Positions 26,284 to 34,443 of a DNA stretch of 64,000 bases are shown here, in pieces. A program made the translations under genes and the position numbers. A model generated the notes under the pieces. It searched no databases. It worked only from the letters and a program-made list of their open reading frames with translations, and was not told where the DNA came from. Within the stretch, counting starts at the first letter, position 1; each line of letters starts with the position of its first letter. The stretch is taken from assembly GCF_013522705.1 (NCBI RefSeq), contig NZ_JAAMRE010000007.1:124001-188000 (forward strand). The letters run 5' to 3'. The stretch is from Pseudomonas lurida (GTDB taxonomy: Bacteria; Pseudomonadota; Gammaproteobacteria; Pseudomonadales; Pseudomonadaceae).

Positions 26284-27786
26284 ATGACTACCCCGAAGGC
26301 GTCACCGCAACGGCCGGAAGATGAGAATCTTGGCGTCGCGGCCAACATGGCTTACGGCCTGCAGCATGTGCTCACCATGTACGGCGGCATCGTTGCCGTA
26401 CCGTTGATCGTCGGCCAGGCGGCCGGGTTATCGCCGGCGGATATCGGCCTGTTGATCGCCGCGTCGCTGTTTGCGGGCGGCCTGGCGACCTTGTTGCAAA
26501 CCCTCGGCCTGCCGTTTTTCGGCTGCCAGCTGCCGTTGGTGCAGGGCGTGTCGTTTGCCGGTGTGGCCACCATGGTGGCGATTGTCGGCAGCGACGGTGC
26601 CGGTGGTTTACCGGCGATTCTCGGAGCGGTAATGGCCGCGTCATTGATCGGCCTGTTGATCACCCCGGTGTTTTCGCGGATCACCAAGTTCTTCCCGCCG
26701 CTGGTCACCGGTATCGTCATCACCACTATCGGCCTGACCCTGATGCCCGTCGCGGCGCGCTGGGCCATGGGCGGCAACAGCCGCGCTGCGGATTTCGGCA
26801 GCATGCCCAATATCGGGTTGGCGGCGTTGACGCTGGTGCTGGTGCTGCTGCTGAGCAAAATCGGCAGCGCGACCATTTCGCGCCTATCGATCCTGCTGGC
26901 GATGGTGATCGGCACGCTGATCGCGGTGCTGCTGGGCATGGCCGACTTCTCCAGCGTGACCCAAGGGCCAATGTTCGGCTTCCCCACGCCGTTTCATTTC
27001 GGCATGCCAACCTTTCACATCGCTGCGATTATTTCGATGTGTATCGTAGTGATGGTGACCTTGGTGGAAACCTCGGCGGATATCCTCGCCGTGGGTGAAA
27101 TCATCGACACCAAGGTGGACTCCAAGCGCCTGGGCAACGGCCTGCGCGCCGATATGCTGTCGAGCATGTTCGCGCCGATCTTTGGTTCGTTCACCCAGAG
27201 TGCCTTCGCCCAGAACGTCGGCCTGGTGGCGGTCACCGGGGTGAAAAGCCGCTTTGTGGTGGCCACCGGCGGGCTGTTCCTGGTCATTCTCGGCTTGCTG
27301 CCGTTCATGGGCCGGGTGATTGCCGCAGTGCCCACGTCGGTGCTGGGCGGCGCCGGGATCGTACTGTTCGGCACGGTGGCGGCCAGTGGAATTCGCACCT
27401 TGTCCAAGGTGGATTACCGCAACAATATGAACCTGATCATCGTCGCCACCTCCATCGGTTTCGGCATGATCCCCATCGCCGCGCCAAGCTTCTATGACCA
27501 CTTCCCCAGCTGGTTCGCGACCATTTTCCATTCGGGGATCAGTTCGTCGGCGATCATGGCGATTCTGCTGAACCTGGCGTTCAACCATTTCACCGCGGGC
27601 AACTCGGACCAGCAGTCGGTGTTCGTCGCGGGGACCGAACGCAGCCTGTGCTTCCAAGATGTGGCGGCGCTGCGTGATGGGGATTACTTCAGGGGCGGCA
27701 AGTTGTTCGATGCCGAGGGCAAAGAGATCCCGGTGACGGCCGAGCCGGCACGGCAGGCATCAAAGCCTGAGACCTCCGAGGTCTGA
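26284..27786 (+). CDS. NCS2-family xanthine/uracil permease
   Basis: This 500-residue inner-membrane nucleobase:H+ symporter starts with the family's typical NMAYGLQHVLTMYGGIVAVP. It continues through ~14 helices with the family motif region 'FFPPLVTGIVITTIGLTLMPVA', the substrate-binding helix 'VTLVETSADILAVGEI' (conserved Glu) and 'FGSFTQSAFAQNVGLVAVTGV'. The ETSADILA and QNVGL motifs fit the xanthine/urate branch (XanP/UacT-like) better than UraA. The hydrophilic C-terminal tail is about 60 residues. ATG 26284 begins a normal N-terminus; the 27 residues upstream in frame lie over the operator. Confidence 0.88.
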   Translation: MTTPKASPQRPEDENLGVAANMAYGLQHVLTMYGGIVAVPLIVGQAAGLSPADIGLLIAASLFAGGLATLLQTLGLPFFGCQLPLVQGVSFAGVATMVAIVGSDGAGGLPAILGAVMAASLIGLLITPVFSRITKFFPPLVTGIVITTIGLTLMPVAARWAMGGNSRAADFGSMPNIGLAALTLVLVLLLSKIGSATISRLSILLAMVIGTLIAVLLGMADFSSVTQGPMFGFPTPFHFGMPTFHIAAIISMCIVVMVTLVETSADILAVGEIIDTKVDSKRLGNGLRADMLSSMFAPIFGSFTQSAFAQNVGLVAVTGVKSRFVVATGGLFLVILGLLPFMGRVIAAVPTSVLGGAGIVLFGTVAASGIRTLSKVDYRNNMNLIIVATSIGFGMIPIAAPSFYDHFPSWFATIFHSGISSSAIMAILLNLAFNHFTAGNSDQQSVFVAGTERSLCFQDVAALRDGDYFRGGKLFDAEGKEIPVTAEPARQASKPETSEV

Positions 27787-27790
27787 AGGA

Positions 27791-27816
27791 GTGGGAGGGC
27801 GCGTGCTTCCTCCCAC
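27791..27816. terminator. Hairpin after the NCS2 permease gene
   Basis: GTGGGAGG-10-CCTCCCAC forms an 8-base stem between the convergent permease and hydrolase genes. Without a T run it may be a decayed REP arm or a Rho-assisted terminator. Confidence 0.4.
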
Positions 27817-27823
27817 ACTGAAC

Positions 27824-28756
27824 TCAACCGGCCTTGAGTGCCGCGCGCGGCACCGCGCACGCCTCATCCAAAAACTTCACCACGGTCCCCATGCACGCCT
27901 GGCGTTCTTCCACATGGGGCATGTGGCTGGAGTCCTCAAACAGCGCCCAGCGCACATCGGCGATCTCATCCAGGAACGGCTTGACCACCAGCGGCGTGGC
28001 CTCGTCGTGGCGGCCGGAGATCACCAGGGTCGGCACGTTGATCTTCGACAGACGGCCAATCGATTTCCAATCCTTCAGGCTGCCGATCACGTGGAACTCG
28101 GTAGGCCCGCTCATGGCGTGATACACCGTCGGGTCTGAATCGACCTGAGCAAAGGTGCGCGCGACCTCTTCCGGCCACGGGTTGACCCGGCACACGTGGT
28201 GGTCATAGAAAATCCGCGAAGTGGCGAGGTATTCCGGGTCCTGGTAGGTACCGGCGGCTTCGTGCTTGAGCAGGGTTTCATGCACGCCTTCGGGCAACAG
28301 CTTGCGCAAGCGATTGGCTTCGCTGACCCAGGTGCGCATGCAGGTCGGCGAGTTGGCCGGGATAAACGCCCGCAGGCCCTTGGGCTGGCGGATCGCGTGT
28401 TCGCTGCCGAGCATGCCACCCCAGGATTGGCCGAGGATCGCGTAGTTATCGCTGATCTGCAGGTGGTCCAGCAGGTTGTCCAGCTCGGCGAGGAACAGTT
28501 CGACGGTCCAGAAGGACGGGTCTTTGTCGGGCAAGTGGGTGGAACGGCCGTTGCCCAATTGATCGTAATGGATTACGGCATGGCCGCTGGCCGCGACGTC
28601 CTTGAAGGCGTCGACATAATCATGGGTGCAGCCGGGGCCACCGTGGATAATCACCAGCGGGGTGCGGCCGCTGTTCAGGTCGCCGGTGACGCGGTACCAG
28701 GTCTGATAGGCGCCGAACGCCGCATACCCTTCGCGGATTTTTTCGATGAATTCCAT
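27824..28756 (-). CDS. Proline iminopeptidase-like alpha/beta hydrolase (first copy)
   Basis: This 310-residue serine hydrolase of peptidase family S33 begins [25 protein letters not shown] (about residues 38-42) forms the oxyanion site, S111 in GQSWGG is the nucleophile, and the acid and base are in SGRHDEATP and [10 protein letters not shown]. Such enzymes release N-terminal proline or cleave small amides. It is transcribed away from the LuxR-solo gene next door and has a lux-box-like palindrome about 60 bases before its start. In PipR/PsoR loci a pip gene is the regulator's target, which suggests that this enzyme is induced by a plant-derived amide signal. Confidence 0.88.
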   Translation of the reverse strand: MEFIEKIREGYAAFGAYQTWYRVTGDLNSGRTPLVIIHGGPGCTHDYVDAFKDVAASGHAVIHYDQLGNGRSTHLPDKDPSFWTVELFLAELDNLLDHLQISDNYAILGQSWGGMLGSEHAIRQPKGLRAFIPANSPTCMRTWVSEANRLRKLLPEGVHETLLKHEAAGTYQDPEYLATSRIFYDHHVCRVNPWPEEVARTFAQVDSDPTVYHAMSGPTEFHVIGSLKDWKSIGRLSKINVPTLVISGRHDEATPLVVKPFLDEIADVRWALFEDSSHMPHVEERQACMGTVVKFLDEACAVPRAALKAG

Positions 28757-28816
28757 TTCGTACCCTGCTCTTGAAAAAAGGATCAGGGTCACGATAAGCC
28801 GCCGGGAAAATTTAGG

Positions 28817-28838
28817 TAACTAGCAAAACAGCTAGGTT
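28817..28838. promoter_or_regulatory. lux-box-like palindrome before the first hydrolase gene
   Basis: CTAGC-AAAACA-GCTAG with outer AA and TT forms a 22-base imperfect palindrome. Its right arm (CTAGGTT) also occurs in the box at 29694-29715. It lies between the end of the LuxR gene and the start of the leftward hydrolase, as expected for the regulator's binding site. Confidence 0.7.
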
Positions 28839-28849
28839 TTACTGGTGGA

Positions 28850-29614
28850 TCAGTCTTCCAGCAGGCGGTAATGGGTAGCGCGCACCACCGCCTGCACGCG
28901 GTTTTTGGCCCCCAGTTTGTGCATCGCCGAGGCCAGGTGCAGGGTCACCACAGCCAGTGAACGGCTCAACTGGGTGGCGATTTCAGCCGCAGTCAGCCCT
29001 TCGGCGGCCCATTTGAGGCACTCGCGTTCGCGTTTGGTCAGGCGGATATGCGGGTAGCTGCGCAGCTCTTTGCCGAACAACGGATAGGCCGCTTCCTGCA
29101 ACGCGTGGGTGATCAGGCTGAAATCCGCCAGCGCGTGGTGTGCGTCCCGCAGCACGCTGCGGCTCTTGCCGGTGCGCAGGCCGGTCAACGAGGCGAAGCC
29201 GCCCCGTGGCAGGTGGATCGGCACGCTGACGCCGCAGGTGAGCTGCTGGTCGTGAAGGTAGGAGGAGACCGGTGCGTGGCACGGATCGATGACTTTTTTC
29301 AGCGGGGTATCGACCTTGACGTCGTAGGACCATACGAACGGTGACACCGTGGCCAGCGCAAGATGCTGCACCGGGTCGATCTGGTAGAACCCTTCGCTGC
29401 ACCATAAGGCGTGCCAGTCCGATGGGGTGTTGCGCAGTTCGAGCACCGACGGGGTGATCAGGGCGCCATTGGGGTCCATCGGCACCGGGGTGTAGTCGTA
29501 CACCAGCGCGTCGAAGCCCAATTGCCGGGCGAGGACGAAAGTGTTGTCCATCTGTTCTTCCAGGCTCCTGCCCGGCATCAGACGGTCGTTGAAGGCAGTA
29601 AGCTTGGCCAGCAT
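28850..29614 (-). CDS. pipR: LuxR solo of the plant-signal-responsive PipR/PsoR/OryR group
   Basis: This 254-residue regulator has an N-terminal autoinducer-binding domain (residues about 20-165) and a C-terminal LuxR helix-turn-helix (LTKRERECLKWAAEGLTAAE). No luxI gene is near. Aligned on the invariant D-P of the ligand pocket (QIDPV = TraR D70-P71), TraR W57 is kept but Y61 is Trp; substitutions at these two positions mark the subgroup that senses plant compounds instead of acyl-homoserine lactones. In Pseudomonas GM79, PipR responds to an ethanolamine-derived amide taken up by a neighbouring ABC transporter and controls a pip gene; the same gene set is here. GGGAG before ATG 29614 favours that start over ATG 29635. 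Confidence 0.85.
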   Translation of the reverse strand: MLAKLTAFNDRLMPGRSLEEQMDNTFVLARQLGFDALVYDYTPVPMDPNGALITPSVLELRNTPSDWHALWCSEGFYQIDPVQHLALATVSPFVWSYDVKVDTPLKKVIDPCHAPVSSYLHDQQLTCGVSVPIHLPRGGFASLTGLRTGKSRSVLRDAHHALADFSLITHALQEAAYPLFGKELRSYPHIRLTKRERECLKWAAEGLTAAEIATQLSRSLAVVTLHLASAMHKLGAKNRVQAVVRATHYRLLED

Positions 29615-29693
29615 CCGTTCTGCTCCCGATTTCATTTGAATCTCGACTTGCGGCAAGTAGAATGCCACGCCCCGGCGAAGGACTGCCAGGCCA

Positions 29694-29715
29694 AACCTAT
29701 AAGAAATACTAGGTT
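29694..29715. promoter_or_regulatory. lux-box-like palindrome before the second hydrolase gene
   Basis: AACCTA-10-TAGGTT is a 22-base inverted repeat with perfect 6-base arms, 82 bases before the second hydrolase gene (29798) and about 80 bases before the LuxR gene. It shares arm sequence and length with the site at 28817-28838 and is probably bound by the same regulator. Confidence 0.75.
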
Positions 29716-29797
29716 ATGGACGCGCGGCATCCTCGGTAGTGTTGGCCTGATAAACGGCCGCTGCCCGCCAGGCCGATACAACACAAGGAATGTATGC

Positions 29798-30685
29798 ATG
29801 TGGCGTGAAATTGCCCCCGACCAGCGGTACAACGTGCAAGTCGACGGCCACACACTCGTGGTCTACAGCTTTGGCCAAGGCGATGATGTGCTTCTATGCC
29901 TCAACGGTGGCCCTGGCCTGCCGTGTGACTATTTGCGCGACGCCCATGGCTGGCTCAAGGAGCATAACCTGCGAGTGGTCGCATTCGACCAGCTCGGCAC
30001 GGGGGCATCAGCCAGACCGACCGATGTTTCCCTGTGGGAAATCGGCCGTTATGTCGAAGAAGTCGAAACCGTGCGCCAAGCCCTGGGCCTGGGCCGTGTG
30101 CACCTGCTAGGGCATTCCTGGGGCGGGTGGCTGGGCATCGAGTACGCCATTCATTATCCCGACGCGCTCAAAAGCCTGATCCTGGCAAACACCGTCGGCG
30201 ATATTCCGCACCTTTCCCAGGAACTGGAGCGCCTGCGTGGCGCGCTGGGCAGCGAAACCGTGGCCATGATGCAACGCCACGAAGCCATGGGCACCCTCGA
30301 CCACCCGCAGTACCAGGCCGCGATCACCTTGCTCAATTATCGCCACGTGTGCCGCCTGGACGAATGGCCCGAGCCGGTCAAGCGTTCCCTTGGCGACTGG
30401 AACATGGGCCCTTACGAAACCATGCAGGGTCCCAATGAGTTTCTCTACGTCGGCAACCTCAAGGATTGGAACCGTATCGCCGAGATGGCCGACTTCAAGA
30501 TGCCGATGCTGATTACCACCGGCCAGCACGATGAACTGACGCCGGCGTGCGCCATGCGCATGAAAATGGCTGCCCGGCACGCCGAATTGCATGTGTTTCC
30601 CAACAGCAGCCATATGCCGTTCTATGAAGAACCCCTGGCGTATTTTCCGGTGCTGCTGGACTTTCTCGCTCGCCACCGAGGCTGA
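29798..30685 (+). CDS. pipA: Proline iminopeptidase-like hydrolase (second copy, PipA-like)
   Basis: This 295-residue alpha/beta hydrolase is related to the one at 27824-28756. The oxyanion loop is NGGPG (residues 36-40), the nucleophile S107 in GHSWGGW, the acid D245 in TGQHDELTP and the base H272 in NSSHMPFYE. The paired segment 'GPNEFLYVGNLKDWNRI' matches '[17 protein letters not shown]' in the other copy, so the two derive from one ancestor. It heads an operon with the ABC transporter (3-base gap to the first permease), linking uptake of a peptide-like compound to its hydrolysis. AAGGA eight bases upstream supports the ATG at 29798. Confidence 0.9.
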   Translation: MWREIAPDQRYNVQVDGHTLVVYSFGQGDDVLLCLNGGPGLPCDYLRDAHGWLKEHNLRVVAFDQLGTGASARPTDVSLWEIGRYVEEVETVRQALGLGRVHLLGHSWGGWLGIEYAIHYPDALKSLILANTVGDIPHLSQELERLRGALGSETVAMMQRHEAMGTLDHPQYQAAITLLNYRHVCRLDEWPEPVKRSLGDWNMGPYETMQGPNEFLYVGNLKDWNRIAEMADFKMPMLITTGQHDELTPACAMRMKMAARHAELHVFPNSSHMPFYEEPLAYFPVLLDFLARHRG

Positions 30686-30688
30686 CGC

Positions 30689-31636
30689 ATGAACCTGGCG
30701 CGTTACCGTTTCGTCCTGTTCCGACCGTTGCAACTGCTGCCGGTACTGTTCGGCATCAGTGTGATTACGTTCGTGCTGGTGCGATCGATCCCCGGCGACC
30801 CGGCGCGGGCGCTGCTGGGATCGCGCAGTACGCCCGATGCATTGTTGAAAATCCGCGCCCAATACGGTCTCGACCAGCCGCTGTGGCTGCAGTACTTCTA
30901 CTTCCTGAAAAACCTGCTCAAGGGCGACCTGGGTCAATCGCTGTTGTACAAGGTCGATGCACTGAAGCTGATCGTCACCCGTATCGAGCCGACCCTGATG
31001 TTGGTGCTCGGCAGCGTGTTGCTGGCGCTGCTGATCGCGCTGCCCCTGGCCACACTGGCCGCGCGCCACAAAGGCGGCTGGGCGGATAACCTGGTCCGCG
31101 TCTTCACCACCGTCGGCCTGGGCATGCCGGCGTTCTGGCTGGGTTTGATGCTGATCCTGCTGCTCAGTGTGCAATGGGGCCTGTTCCCGGTGTCCGGGTA
31201 TGGCCGCACCTGGCTGGACAAGGCGCACCACATGGTGCTGCCGTGCCTGACCATCGCCCTGGCGCTGTCGGCGGTACTGGTACGTAACCTGCGCGCGAGC
31301 ATGCTGATGGAACTGCAGGCCGATCACGTCACCGCCGCCCGTGCGCGCGGGCTGTCGGAAGCCGAGGTGTTTCGCCGGCACGTATTGCCCAACTCCCTGG
31401 TCCCGGCGGTCAACCTGCTGGCGGTGAATATCGGCTGGTTGATCAGCGGCACGGTGGTCATCGAAAGCCTGTTTGCTATCCCCGGCATTGGTCAGTTGCT
31501 GGTGCGCGGCATCTTTACCCGCGACTACATGGTGGTGCAGGGCGTGGCGATGGTGTTGGCGTGCGCCACGGTGCTGGTCAACTTCATCGCCGATGTGGTG
31601 ACGGTGGCGCTCGACCCGCGGGTGAAGATGCAATGA
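30689..31636 (+). CDS. Peptide-type ABC transporter permease, DppB-like
   Basis: This 315-residue inner-membrane permease has about six helices. It starts with the family's FRPLQLLPVLFGISVITFVLVRSIPGDPA and contains the cytoplasmic EAA loop 'ADHVTAARARGLSEAEVFRRHVLPNSL', which contacts the ATPase. It would form the channel with the DppC-like permease. It starts 3 bases after the hydrolase stop, and its stop overlaps the next start (ATGA), so the five transporter genes are co-transcribed. In PipR systems this transporter imports the effector itself. Confidence 0.92.
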   Translation: MNLARYRFVLFRPLQLLPVLFGISVITFVLVRSIPGDPARALLGSRSTPDALLKIRAQYGLDQPLWLQYFYFLKNLLKGDLGQSLLYKVDALKLIVTRIEPTLMLVLGSVLLALLIALPLATLAARHKGGWADNLVRVFTTVGLGMPAFWLGLMLILLLSVQWGLFPVSGYGRTWLDKAHHMVLPCLTIALALSAVLVRNLRASMLMELQADHVTAARARGLSEAEVFRRHVLPNSLVPAVNLLAVNIGWLISGTVVIESLFAIPGIGQLLVRGIFTRDYMVVQGVAMVLACATVLVNFIADVVTVALDPRVKMQ

Positions 31637-32490
31637 GTACTCGACCCTTGGTTGCGCCCTGGCGCCTGCGCCTGCGACTCGGTTTACGCAACGGCCGGGT
31701 CACGGCGGCGTGGGGGCTGCTGATCCTGCTGGCGTGGCTCGGCCTGGCCTTGTTCGCGCCGTGGATCGCGCCGTATGACCCGATTGCGCAGAACACCGAC
31801 CTGAGCCTGCTGGCCCCCAGCCTTGCCCATCCATTCGGCACGGATAACTACGGCCGAGACATCCTTTCGAGGGTGATCTGGGGGGCGCGCATCGACCTGC
31901 AACTGGCGGTGGTCGGGGTAATCTTTCCGTTTATCATCGGCACGTTTATCGGCGCGGTCTCAGGCTATATCGGCGGGCGTTTCGACAGCGTGTGCATGCG
32001 CGTGATCGACGTAATCCTGGCGTTCCCGTTTCTGGTGCTGATGCTGGCGATCATGGCCATCCTCGGCCCAGGCTTGAAGAGTTTCTATATCGCCATGGCG
32101 CTGGTGGGCTGGGTGTCGTATGCGCGGCTGATCCGCTCGCAGATCCTGGTGCTCAAGGAAAGCGACTTCGCCCTGGCTGCCAAGAGCCTGGGCTTCGGCC
32201 ACGGGCGCATCCTGTTTCGACACCTGCTGCCCAATGCAATGTTCGGCTCGATTGTGTTTTCCATGTCCGATGCGGTGTTGGTGCTGCTCAATGGCGCGGC
32301 CGTGAGCTACCTGGGCCTGGGCGTGCAACCGCCGACTGCCGAGTGGGGCACCATGGTCGCCGAGGGCCAGGCGTTTATCACCACGGCCTGGTGGATCTGC
32401 ACCTTTCCCGGCCTGGCCATCGTCACGCTGGCTATGGGCTTCAGCCTGCTGGCCGATGGCGTGGCGCAAGTACTGGGAGACCGCACATGA
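31633..32490 (+). CDS. Peptide-type ABC transporter permease, DppC-like
   Basis: This 285-residue permease has the DppC signatures 'APWIAPYDPIAQN' after helix 1, 'HPFGTDNYGRDILSRVIWGARIDL', the EAA loop ('SDFALAAKSLGFGHGRILFRHLLPNAM') and 'YLGLGVQPPTAEWGTMVAEG' near the end. It pairs with the DppB-like subunit. Four-base overlaps (ATGA) couple its translation to the genes on both sides. Confidence 0.93.
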   Translation: MSTRPLVAPWRLRLRLGLRNGRVTAAWGLLILLAWLGLALFAPWIAPYDPIAQNTDLSLLAPSLAHPFGTDNYGRDILSRVIWGARIDLQLAVVGVIFPFIIGTFIGAVSGYIGGRFDSVCMRVIDVILAFPFLVLMLAIMAILGPGLKSFYIAMALVGWVSYARLIRSQILVLKESDFALAAKSLGFGHGRILFRHLLPNAMFGSIVFSMSDAVLVLLNGAAVSYLGLGVQPPTAEWGTMVAEGQAFITTAWWICTFPGLAIVTLAMGFSLLADGVAQVLGDRT

Positions 32491-33443
32491 GCCTGTTGCA
32501 AGTGCGCGACCTGAGCGTGATCGCCCACAATGCCGGGCGTGACGTGACCCTGGTGGACCGTGTGTCGTTCGACCTGGCCGAAGGCGAGATCCTCGGCCTG
32601 GTGGGCGAAAGCGGCTCGGGCAAGACCATGGCCTGCCGTGGCCTGATTCGCCTGCTGCCATCGCCCAACCTGCGTGTGCAGGGTGGCGCGGTGCGCCTGG
32701 CCGGCCAGGACCTGCTCAGCCTCGACGCCGCCGGCATGCGTGCGGTGCGTGGCGGGCAACTGGGGATGATTTTCCAGAACCCCAGCAGCCATCTGGACCC
32801 CTTGATGCGCATCGGCGAGCAGATCGCCGAGGGCATTCGCCTGCATCAAGGCGTATCGAAAAAGGATGCGCGTCTGCAGGCCGTCGAGGTGCTGCGCCAG
32901 GTCGGCATTCCCGACCCTCAAGCGCGCGCCGACAACTATCCCCACGAGTTTTCCGGCGGCATGCGCCAGCGCGCGATGATCGCCGTGGCGCTGGGCTGCA
33001 ACCCCAAGGTACTGATCGCCGACGAGCCGACCACCGCCCTGGACGTGACCGTGCAGGCACAAATCCTGCGCCTGCTGCTTGACCTGCGCGACCAGCGCGG
33101 CCTGTCGATCATCATGATCACTCACGACCTTGGCGTGGTGGCGCAGACCTGCGATTCCATCGCGGTGATGTATGCCGGGCGTCTGTGCGAGCATGCGAGC
33201 AAGCACGAGGTGCTGGCGCATCCGCAGCATCCGTACACCGCCGGCCTGATCGACTGCCAGCCGGCCCACAGCAGCGGCCACGCCTTGCTGCGCACCATCC
33301 CCGGCCAGCCGCCATTGCTTGATGCATTACCCGCCGGCTGCCGCTTCAACCCGCGTTGCCCGCAGGTTGGCGCGTTGTGCACCGAGCGCCTGCCTGAAGG
33401 CGCGCGGGTGGCTTGTCACTATCCGTTGGGAGTGCGCCCATGA
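32487..33443 (+). CDS. Peptide ABC transporter ATPase, DppD-like
   Basis: This 318-residue nucleotide-binding subunit has Walker A GESGSGKT (about residue 41), Q-loop '[12 protein letters not shown]', ABC signature [12 protein letters not shown], Walker [13 protein letters not shown] and H-loop 'MITHDLGVV'. The C-terminal oligopeptide-ATPase extension has the expected four-cysteine cluster pattern ([14 protein letters not shown]..., with a final Cys in ACHYPL), which in this family can carry an iron-sulfur cluster. It couples ATP hydrolysis to import with the DppF-like partner. Confidence 0.93.
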   Translation: MSLLQVRDLSVIAHNAGRDVTLVDRVSFDLAEGEILGLVGESGSGKTMACRGLIRLLPSPNLRVQGGAVRLAGQDLLSLDAAGMRAVRGGQLGMIFQNPSSHLDPLMRIGEQIAEGIRLHQGVSKKDARLQAVEVLRQVGIPDPQARADNYPHEFSGGMRQRAMIAVALGCNPKVLIADEPTTALDVTVQAQILRLLLDLRDQRGLSIIMITHDLGVVAQTCDSIAVMYAGRLCEHASKHEVLAHPQHPYTAGLIDCQPAHSSGHALLRTIPGQPPLLDALPAGCRFNPRCPQVGALCTERLPEGARVACHYPLGVRP

Positions 33444-34411
33444 GCCTGTTGCAGATCAAGGACCTGGAGGTACGTTTTGCCGCGTCCGGCAGTGGCTTGT
33501 TCGGCCTGAACAAACAGTGGGTGAGGGCGGTGAACGGTGTATCGCTGAACCTCGCAGCAGGCCAAACCCTTGGGTTGGTGGGCGAGTCCGGCAGCGGCAA
33601 AAGCACCCTCGGGCGGGCGATTCTGCATCTGAACCCGATCAGTGCCGGGCAGGTGCTGTTCGATGGCGTCGACATGGCCCAAGGCAGCGCCATCGACATC
33701 GCGCGCCTGCGCCATGAAACGGCAATGATTTTTCAGGACCCGTACGCCGCGTTGAATCCGCGCCATACCATCGGCGAAACCATCGCCGAAGTCTTGCGCG
33801 TGCAGCGCAAAGTCGGCTCGGACCACATTCCCGCCCGGGTCAACGAACTGCTCGATCTGGTGGGCCTGCGCCCTGAGCTGGCCACGCGCAAACCCAGTGC
33901 CCTCAGTGGTGGCCAGTGCCAGCGCGTTGGCATTGCCCGGGCCCTGGCGGTAGAGCCGCGCCTGATCGTCGCCGATGAATGCGTGGCGGCGCTGGATGTA
34001 TCAATTCAGGGCCAGATCATCAATCTGCTGCTGGAACTGCAACAGCGTATGAACCTGGCGATCCTGTTTATCGCCCATGACCTGGCCATCGTGCGGCGCC
34101 TGTGCGACCGCGTGGCGGTGATGTACCTGGGCAAGATCGTCGAGGAAGGCCCGGTGGAAGCGGTGTTCACGTCGCCGCGCCATCCGTACACGGCAGCCTT
34201 GATCGAGGCGATCCCGCAGATCGACCCGCAGCGGCCATTGCCGGCCGAACCCCTGCCGGGCGAGCCGCCAAGCCCGCTGAATTTACCGACCGGCTGTGCC
34301 TTCCACCCGCGTTGCCGGCATGCGCGGGCAATGTGTTCCGTAGCGTTGCCGCCTACCCACCACCTGCACGAGCACCGGTACAGTTGCGTGCTTGAAACGC
34401 CTTTGCTTTAA
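33440..34411 (+). CDS. Peptide ABC transporter ATPase, DppF-like
   Basis: This is the 323-residue second ATPase of the importer. It has Walker A GESGSGKST, Q-loop 'MIFQDPYAALNPRH', signature LSGGQCQRVGIARAL and H-loop 'FIAHDLAIV'. Walker B reads LIVADECVAALD, where most relatives have DEPVSALD: the catalytic glutamate is kept but the proline is a cysteine and the serine an alanine, a mild oddity. The C-terminal Cys-containing region (CAFHPRCRHARAMC) is present. ATG overlaps the previous stop. A 32-base gap with AAGGAG leads to the binding-protein gene. Confidence 0.92.
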   Translation: MSLLQIKDLEVRFAASGSGLFGLNKQWVRAVNGVSLNLAAGQTLGLVGESGSGKSTLGRAILHLNPISAGQVLFDGVDMAQGSAIDIARLRHETAMIFQDPYAALNPRHTIGETIAEVLRVQRKVGSDHIPARVNELLDLVGLRPELATRKPSALSGGQCQRVGIARALAVEPRLIVADECVAALDVSIQGQIINLLLELQQRMNLAILFIAHDLAIVRRLCDRVAVMYLGKIVEEGPVEAVFTSPRHPYTAALIEAIPQIDPQRPLPAEPLPGEPPSPLNLPTGCAFHPRCRHARAMCSVALPPTHHLHEHRYSCVLETPLL

Positions 34412-34443
34412 CCCTCTGCCATTCATGAACAAGGAGTTATGAC

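Noticed and set aside
28850..29614. Classical acyl-homoserine-lactone quorum-sensing pair
   Set aside because: No luxI-type synthase in the neighbourhood, and the ligand pocket departs from the AHL-receptor pattern at position 61.
30107..31633. 508-codon open frame antisense to the hydrolase and first permease genes
   Set aside because: It crosses two real genes on the opposite strand and reads as a His/Gln/Arg-rich shadow.
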